A stretch of 6,203 bases of DNA from Desulfobacterales bacterium (GTDB taxonomy: Bacteria > Desulfobacterota > Desulfobacteria > Desulfobacterales > 4be13). Made by a program: the position numbers and the translations under genes. Below the pieces are notes generated by a model that made no database searches, had not been told where the DNA came from, and saw nothing but the letters and a program-made list of their open reading frames with translations. This document shows positions 1-6,000 of this stretch, one piece after another (position 1 is the stretch's first letter; every line of letters starts with the position of its first letter). The stretch spans positions 1 to 6,203 of the forward strand of contig JAOZRQ010000419.1 in assembly GCA_029940115.1 (NCBI GenBank), read 5' to 3'.

Positions 1-1
1 G

Positions 2-46
2 CGGAACTACAAACTTTTTGGCTTGAAAAATGTGAACCATAAATGA
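2..46 (+). CDS. Possible 3' end of an upstream gene (partial)
   Basis: Reading from base 2 gives 14 codons ending at a TGA at 44-46, with a C-terminus R-N-Y-K-L-F-G-L-K-N-V-N-H-K. The TGA overlaps an ATG at 43-45 (ATGA), a layout typical of translationally coupled genes in an operon. The frame starting at base 1 is also open until a TAA at 40-42, so the frame cannot be settled from this window. Too little is visible to name a family. If real, it is a plus-strand gene co-transcribed with the YfhO-like gene. Confidence 0.3.
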   Translation, partial: RNYKLFGLKNVNHK

Positions 47-62
47 AGGATGCCATTTATTT

Positions 63-68
63 AAAGGG
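63..68 (+). promoter_or_regulatory. Shine-Dalgarno-like site that favours the ATG at 79
   Basis: The purine run AAAGGG lies 10 bases ahead of the ATG at 79. The earlier in-frame ATG at 43 has no comparable purine run just upstream; only its ATGA overlap with a possible upstream stop speaks for it. This site is the main reason for placing the start of the YfhO-like protein at 79. Confidence 0.45.
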
Positions 69-78
69 AAATAGCTCA

Positions 79-2097
79 ATGACAAGGCTTTCGTGGAAAA
101 TCTCGGTGATTCCGATTCTGCTGTTGTCTCTTATCATATGCTTTTGGCCGATCTTTTGGAGGGGCGGATCACTCTTTCCCCAACCGGAAATCGTTTATGA
201 TTCCCCTTACTTCGGTTATCAGAATGATGAACTCGAAGAACTCCTTCCTTGGCGGACCCTGACGCATCACTCCCTTCGGCGGGGGGAATTTCCGCTTTGG
301 AACCCTTACGCGGGGCTTGGGATGCCCTTGGCCGCCAACAATCAGAGCGGGGCCTTTGCGGTCAGCACATGGATATCCCTCTGGATTGAGGACCCGGTTC
401 ATGCCTTCAGTTTCGGATATTTGTGCATCCTTTTTCTGGCCTCCCTTTCGATTTACGGTTTTTTGCGGATTTATGACTGCCACATCCTGCCGGCGTTGCT
501 GGGAGCAATCCTCTTTCTCTTTCAAGGATCGCTCTGGTGGGATTTTTCCAATTACCAGCCGCGCAACTGGACCGCGATTGCGATCTTCTTCTTGGCCATG
601 GGATTGAAGCGGAACCGATTGCTCTTCCCGGCTGCATTCCTGTCCATGGGGTTCATGTTTCTCAGCACCAATCTTCAGGTCGCGGGATACGGCCTGATCA
701 CCCTTTGGATGTATCTGACGGTCGAAATTCTGAGCCATCCTGAAAGCCGAATGAAATTGTTCAAGGCATCTGTTTGCGGAACATTCATCGCGCTTCTCAT
801 CGCAGCGATTCAGATCATGGCGACCCTCGAATTGCTGAGAGAGAGCACCCATACCTTTTCAAGCAGAGAAATCCTCACCGGGACCCTCGGTCTGTACGGC
901 CAGCTCCATCTGTTGGGGACCTATCTGGGTCCGGTCGGAGTCGCCATCTGCATGTTGGGAAGACCTTGGCGTTCGAGAATTCCCATGACGTTTCTGATAT
1001 TGGCCGCGTCGGTTCCCTTGTTGAGCATCGGAATCACCCTGCATCCTTCGTTGAACGTGGACAACAATTATTACCTGATGCCGTTTCTTCTGGTCACCCC
1101 GATCTTGTTCGGATGGGGATGTGAGTCGCTTTGGATGCGAAAGGACCGAGCGTTCTGGCTCGGTGGGGTGGTACTGATCTTTGTGCTGAAAATCGCCGTT
1201 CTGAACGGGTATCTATACCATCCTTCAATCTCCTTGTCCCAGGCATCCGCATCTCCGGAGCAAATCCGAGAACAATTGCCTCGTTTCTCCGTTGTGGAGA
1301 CAGATATCCCGCCCCGATTGGTTCGGTTTCGGACCCAGGATGACCTTGACAGGCTCTCTCCAAAACTGATGGACGAATATGTGAGGCAGGAATTTCCGCC
1401 CAATCTGCCCATCCTGAACGGATTTGCCGATTTGCAGATATACGATTCCTTTATCCCCGGACGGTTGACCGATTGGTTTTCCCGAATTGAGCCGGGGGTC
1501 GCGTTCAGGCATCCCCTTGATCTCAGGATTCTCTGTTTTCAAAAAATGTCTTCTCTGGAAAACCCGTTGTTCAGCCAAATGTCACCCAAATGGCTTTTGA
1601 CGCGTAAAAGCCGCTTGCCTCTGCCTGAGTGGAAACTGACATACAAGATGTTGCCCGGAACATGTCTTGGCAATCCCAAGCCGCTTTATTTATACCGGAA
1701 CATGAAGGTCCTGCCAAGAGCATTCTTGACGGATCCAGAGGGGTCATCCGTAGAAATCAGCCGTTATTCGGCCAATGAGATTCGATTGCGAGTATCTGCT
1801 GAAAAGGAGACCGATCTGGTTCTGCGGGAGATGCACTTTCCGGGATGGCTCGCGTGGGTTGACGGAGAGCCGGTTCCCATATCTCCTGAAAATGACATGT
1901 TTCGGAGGATCTCGGTCAGAAAAGGAGACCATGCGGTGATCTTCCGATATCGCCCGGGATGGCTGTCTCCCGGAGTCGTTCTATTCTGCATTGGATTGTT
2001 GGGGAGTGTCATCCTCTTTTGGTGGTGCCGAAACAGAGGCATTCCCGGAGGTTCTCAGTCCCGATCAACATCGCGGAAAACAAGCCGGCCAGAATGA
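79..2097 (+). CDS. YfhO-family polytopic membrane protein (GT-C-like)
   Basis: This is a 672-residue integral membrane protein (684 if started at ATG 43). Seen: a short basic N-terminus (MTRLSWK), a first membrane helix at about 8-27, then an outer loop with an acidic N-D-E triplet (49-51). The loop continues into G-E-F-P-L-W-N-P-Y with G-M-P, a segment typical of the YfhO family (PF09586). About nine more hydrophobic helices follow to about residue 380. A soluble region of about 250 residues contains N-G-F-A-D-L-Q-I-Y-D-S, then a beta-sandwich with the family-like H-F-P-G-W-L-A-W-V-D-G and G-D-H-A-V-I-F-R-Y-R-P-G-W. A last helix lies at about 629-649, with a basic Ser/Arg-rich tail. Family knowledge: YfhO proteins have a GT-C-like architecture, and Bacillus YfhO is linked to lipoteichoic acid glycosylation, presumably using a lipid-linked sugar donor outside the membrane. 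Donor and acceptor here are unknown. Its end overlaps the convergent flippase-like gene by 89 bp. Family assignment is firm; the enzymatic role is inferred. Confidence 0.88.
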   Translation: MTRLSWKISVIPILLLSLIICFWPIFWRGGSLFPQPEIVYDSPYFGYQNDELEELLPWRTLTHHSLRRGEFPLWNPYAGLGMPLAANNQSGAFAVSTWISLWIEDPVHAFSFGYLCILFLASLSIYGFLRIYDCHILPALLGAILFLFQGSLWWDFSNYQPRNWTAIAIFFLAMGLKRNRLLFPAAFLSMGFMFLSTNLQVAGYGLITLWMYLTVEILSHPESRMKLFKASVCGTFIALLIAAIQIMATLELLRESTHTFSSREILTGTLGLYGQLHLLGTYLGPVGVAICMLGRPWRSRIPMTFLILAASVPLLSIGITLHPSLNVDNNYYLMPFLLVTPILFGWGCESLWMRKDRAFWLGGVVLIFVLKIAVLNGYLYHPSISLSQASASPEQIREQLPRFSVVETDIPPRLVRFRTQDDLDRLSPKLMDEYVRQEFPPNLPILNGFADLQIYDSFIPGRLTDWFSRIEPGVAFRHPLDLRILCFQKMSSLENPLFSQMSPKWLLTRKSRLPLPEWKLTYKMLPGTCLGNPKPLYLYRNMKVLPRAFLTDPEGSSVEISRYSANEIRLRVSAEKETDLVLREMHFPGWLAWVDGEPVPISPENDMFRRISVRKGDHAVIFRYRPGWLSPGVVLFCIGLLGSVILFWWCRNRGIPGGSQSRSTSRKTSRPE

Positions 2098-3091
2098 CCG
2101 GGAACACATAGACCGCATGGCTGATCAGGACAAAGCCTGCCGCGTCTTTGTATTGAATGCCAAAAAGAGACAGGGCAAACATGCCGCCTGCCTCCCACAA
2201 TCCCCAAGCTCCGGGAATCGATGGCAGGGATATGAAAAAGGAGATGATCACCATCACCGCGATCATCTCGACAAAGGAGAGATTGACGCGTGGACAACCG
2301 ATGGCCATGATGTAATAAGTGAGTGCTGTCAGCATCCATATGGCAACGGTGAGCAACACGCACTGACATATCTTTTGGGTGCTTTTCAACATTGAAAGGC
2401 CTGCCGCGAAGTTCTCTGACATATCAGCGAGAGGGATGCACACCCGTTTTTGTATCGTCTCTCTGAGATCCGAACCCGCGAAGATCCGAGACTCGGGGAT
2501 CCGACGGATGGCTTGGATGATGATTTCCCGGGGCGTTCTGAGGGTGATCAGGATGATCCCGCATATCAGGGTCAGGCAGACCATCAGCATGCTTTTCCCC
2601 AAAGCCTCGAGCGTTGACTTGGTCAAAAGGATGTGGCCGAAGGGGATTTGAATATCCGGGTCAATCTGAACCGAGCATAAGATGATCGCAAGAGCGACGA
2701 GCAAAAGGATCATGTCAAACACTCCTTCCACGGTGACCGACGCGAGACCCATGGAGAGGGGGACCGCGTTGTGGCGATGCAACATCATGGGTCTGACCAG
2801 TTCCCCCAATCTGCCGGGCAGGATGCAGTTGGCCATCAGTGCGATCATGGTGGCATGGTATGCGGTCCGGAAATCGGTCTTCTTGGCCGATTCGAGAATG
2901 AGCTGCCAGCGGATCGCGCTCAGTATGAAATCGGCAAAGCTGACCGCGATGGCCGGAAATATCCACCACGGATTGACTGAGGCGACAGAATGCAGCAGCT
3001 CCCTGAAGGGGATGTTCCTGAAGGAAAAATAGAGGGATCCGCCTGAGAAAAGGATCCCGATGATGACAGAGATGATGCGGAGGGGGTGGAT
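2009..3091 (-). CDS. Flippase-like membrane protein (LPG synthase TM / AglD family), no canonical start
   Basis: Read on the minus strand this gives about 360 residues with some eight hydrophobic helices. Family marks: an early A-I-R-W following the second helix; N-C-I-L-P-G-R-L-G-E-L-V-R-P, the hallmark of PF03706/TIGR00374 proteins; V-T-V-E-G-V-F-D in place of the usual V-V-E-R-x-x-D; and a C-terminal L-P-S-I-P-G-A-W-G-L-W-E-A-G. Relatives include the N-terminal flippase half of MprF and archaeal AglD; many members sit beside glycosyltransferase genes. Lipid or polyprenyl-sugar handling in the membrane is therefore likely, but the substrate is unknown. The first ATG in frame is at 2848, yet it would remove about 80 residues that fit the family's first two helices. 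No ATG, GTG or TTG exists between 2848 and the in-frame stop at 3167-3169. I placed the start at an ATC (3089-3091) because GAGG lies 5 bases ahead of it, overlapping the end of the previous gene. A frameshift or base error is the main alternative. Family confidence is high; start confidence is low. Confidence 0.8.
   Translation of the reverse strand: MHPLRIISVIIGILFSGGSLYFSFRNIPFRELLHSVASVNPWWIFPAIAVSFADFILSAIRWQLILESAKKTDFRTAYHATMIALMANCILPGRLGELVRPMMLHRHNAVPLSMGLASVTVEGVFDMILLLVALAIILCSVQIDPDIQIPFGHILLTKSTLEALGKSMLMVCLTLICGIILITLRTPREIIIQAIRRIPESRIFAGSDLRETIQKRVCIPLADMSENFAAGLSMLKSTQKICQCVLLTVAIWMLTALTYYIMAIGCPRVNLSFVEMIAVMVIISFFISLPSIPGAWGLWEAGGMFALSLFGIQYKDAAGFVLISHAVYVFPVILAGLFSAMLIGTENLRECLCFGTTKRG
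3024..3058 (-). terminator. Candidate hairpin with T-run after the surface-protein gene
   Basis: On the minus strand, GGGATCC (3058-3052) and GGATCCC (3040-3034) can form a perfect 7-bp stem around an 11-base loop. The sequence TCTATTTTT follows at once. This has the shape of a weak intrinsic terminator about 36 bases after the TAG of the surface-protein gene. It lies inside the flippase-like coding frame, so it could act as an attenuator lowering expression of the second gene, or be chance. The stem is short. Confidence 0.3.
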
Positions 3092-3093
3092 GA

Positions 3094-6000
3094 CTACCTC
3101 AGGCCGGCGATTTTTTGGAGGATGTGGATGGCGTCTGTCATGCCTGTCTTTCCATCTGAATCGAGATCAAGCCGCTCGTAATCAAAAGGCGACGTTGCAA
3201 TCCCCGCACAAGTCTGAAGGAGGATGACCGCATCGGCCAGATTGACGACCACGAGGTTCACCCGGGGAGCGAGGGAAGAACCGCAACCCATCGTATCATT
3301 GATTTCAATATCAATCTCATAGCTTCCGACATCCTTGTTTTGGGGTTCTCCGTGGAGCTTTCCGTCACTCTCCAGTGTCATCCATCTCCCGCCAAAGTGG
3401 ATGGTGTCATAATCATCTTTCCATACATACATCGGGGGGCCATCCTGTTTTTTTCCGTTAATCCACTCAATCTCGTATGCAATCTCAGAACCTGAAGGGG
3501 CAAAAAAATGAGCGTTCAGATCATATTCAAAATCTTCCCCCTCACATACGATGATTTTTTCCGGCAACGAATGAGGGGGTTCCTTTTCAACAGGTGAAGA
3601 ACAGATCACAAGATCAAACTCAGGGGTGATGAACTTGGTCTCGTCTTCTGTGTTGATGACTTTGATCTCAATGTTGCAACTTGTCTCGTCATCTCCGGGA
3701 AGCCCATGGATTTTTCCATTCTCATCCAGTTCCAGCCATTTTCCGCCAGAATTTAAGGTTCCTTTGTCGTCCGTCCAAGGGTCTCCCGAATACCCACCTC
3801 CATATTTCCCTAGCTTTTCGCATGAAATCCGTTTAAATTCATACGCGAGGGGAATTCCGTCAGGATCAAAAAAATGCTCGTAAAGATCGTAGCTGAAATA
3901 TTCATCAGCATTCGTTGCGATTTTTTCCGGCAGGGAATTCGGCGCGTTGTTTTCAACAGGCGGAGAGGGCGGGACCCACCAGTTCAATGTGATATTGCCG
4001 AAGGCGTTATCAAACCCGTCCACCGCGATATAATACAGGGTACCTTCCTGACCCTGAAAATCCAACCGGTCTGTATTGTGATCGCTTCCGTTCTCATTGC
4101 TGCTCGCCACCTCATCCAGCGCGCCGACATGAGAGCCTGTGTAAACCGCTACGAGCGTGTCAAAATTGCTTTGGTAGGTGTCAAAGTAGAATGGCCGAGT
4201 TTGGGGCGCTGTCCATTTCCACCAGACCGACCGGCCTCCTGGGTTGTCGGCATGACTTGGTTCACCCGTCTCCTTTCCGGCTCCCATATTTGAACAATCG
4301 ATCACTTGGCCCACTTTGCCTGAAATCGTTTCCGCGCTGGCAAAATTATCGTTGGCCGGAGGCGGTGGTTCCTGAAAGTTTGCAGTGATGGACGCGTCAA
4401 CAGAAGTGGTGACCGTTGTTTCGGCCGCGCTCACATCTTCTATGATTCCTGAAGGATCACTGGTCCAGCGATCAAGCACATACCCGGTGTCAGGCGACGC
4501 CTTAATCGGGTACGGCATGCTGTCGGTGTCCACTGTCAGTGAGTTGCGGGATGGTGAGGTGATATTGCCGTTTCCGTTCACAGCAAACGTCAGGGTCACA
4601 TCATCACTTTTGACATCAACCGCCACATCCTGAATTTGGACCACATCATATCCCCCTCCAGAAGCGACATGGGTTATGGTTGAGGTATGCTCTCCCTCCG
4701 AATCCTTATCATCTATGGCCGCAACGGTGATCGTCTGAGGCTGGTCCCAATTCGCCTGTGTAAAGGTGAGGATCGCTTCCTCTCCGCCGTTCACCCGCGT
4801 CTCCCCATCGGATGACACGGTGATTGTGACATTTCCAGAGGGTGCTGAGTCCAGCACAATCGTATATGAGTCGGTATTGCCCTCCTCTTCTACGGACACC
4901 CCATCATGTTCGTCAATTGTGACCCCTTTGTCTTGGGGGAAGTCATTGTCCTCAATGTTGACCGTCACCTCTTCAATCTGCAATCCATTGTATCTGCTGT
5001 CACCGGATGAAGATGTGTGTTCTATGGTGATTGGATGCGGGCCTTCTATCTCATCATCATCTATGGCTTTGGCTGTGACCCTCTGAAGCTGATCCCAGTT
5101 TGCCGGCGTGAATGTGAGCGTATCAGCGCCTTGGAGAGAAATCTGAGCATTGTCGTATGTGAGAGTGACTGTCACATTGTGAAGAGGTTCATGAGTCAAC
5201 ACAGCTCCGTATGGATCAGATGTTTCGCCCTCTTTGGCAGACAAACCGCCCTCTGGCGCGTCAATCAAAACCCCCACATGATCATTATCCTCAATGTCAA
5301 CGGTGACACTCTTGCTCAGTCCGTCAAATTTGTCATCCCCAGAGGAAGAAACATGGTTTATGCTTACCAGATGCGGATTATCTTCCGGTATGTCATCGTC
5401 TATGGCTGTGACCCTGACTTCCTGATTCTGATTCCAGTTATCCGGCGTGAAGGTAAGGATTGCTTCTCCCGCGTTCCCTCCCTCGACAGATATCTGATTC
5501 TGATCGTATGAAAGCGTGAGGGTCACATTTTCTGAAGGCGGCTCGTCACCGAACAGTCGGATGTCGTATAGGGCAGTTGTTGGGCCTTGCTCTTTAAGCG
5601 ATAGCTCGTCCGGAGTCACTTCAATTGTCACAGGACAATCAAAATTTGCTGTGAGTGTGGCATTCTCAGGGATCGCCTCGCCATCAGCAATCTCAACTGT
5701 GGTTGACGCGGCATTTGTGTCTGCGATGTTCAGAGCGCCCTCAGGCGTTGTCCAATTGATAAAGCCACACCCCTGAGCCGGAACCGCCTCAATCGCGTAT
5801 GGCATGTCATCGTCGGCATCCACATCCACCGGCTCTGAAATTTCGGATCCATTATGCTTGGCGACCCCATCTCCGTTTATGACAAATGACAATGTCACAT
5901 CATCATCAGCAATACCGACTGTCACATCTTTAATATACACGCCATCATAGCCTGTGTCAGCGGATGAAACATCATGCGTAATGGTGCTGGTATGATAGCC

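Noticed and set aside
169..852. Long antisense open frame (227 codons) opposite the YfhO-like gene
   Set aside because: Its translation is low in complexity, rich in Arg, Gln and Gly, with no hydrophobic or domain pattern; it is a shadow of the well-supported plus-strand membrane protein.
2009..2848. Taking the ATG at 2848 as a normal start of the flippase-like gene
   Set aside because: The 80 codons upstream encode helices and an A-I-R-W segment that match the family, so a start at 2848 would most likely give a truncated protein; kept only as an alternative.
3089..3120. Programmed -1 frameshift at the A6 run (3110-3115) fusing the surface protein to the flippase-like protein
   Set aside because: The run CAA-AAA-ATC does not fit the usual slippery heptamer in this frame, and a fusion of an extracellular dockerin tail to a polytopic membrane protein makes little sense; not excluded as a sequencing-error site.
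3626..5776. Several plus-strand open frames of 65-164 codons opposite the surface-protein gene
   Set aside because: They mirror the repeats of the minus-strand protein (Ser/Val/Thr-rich antisense of Asp/Thr/Val codons), lack ribosome sites that stand out and show no family features.
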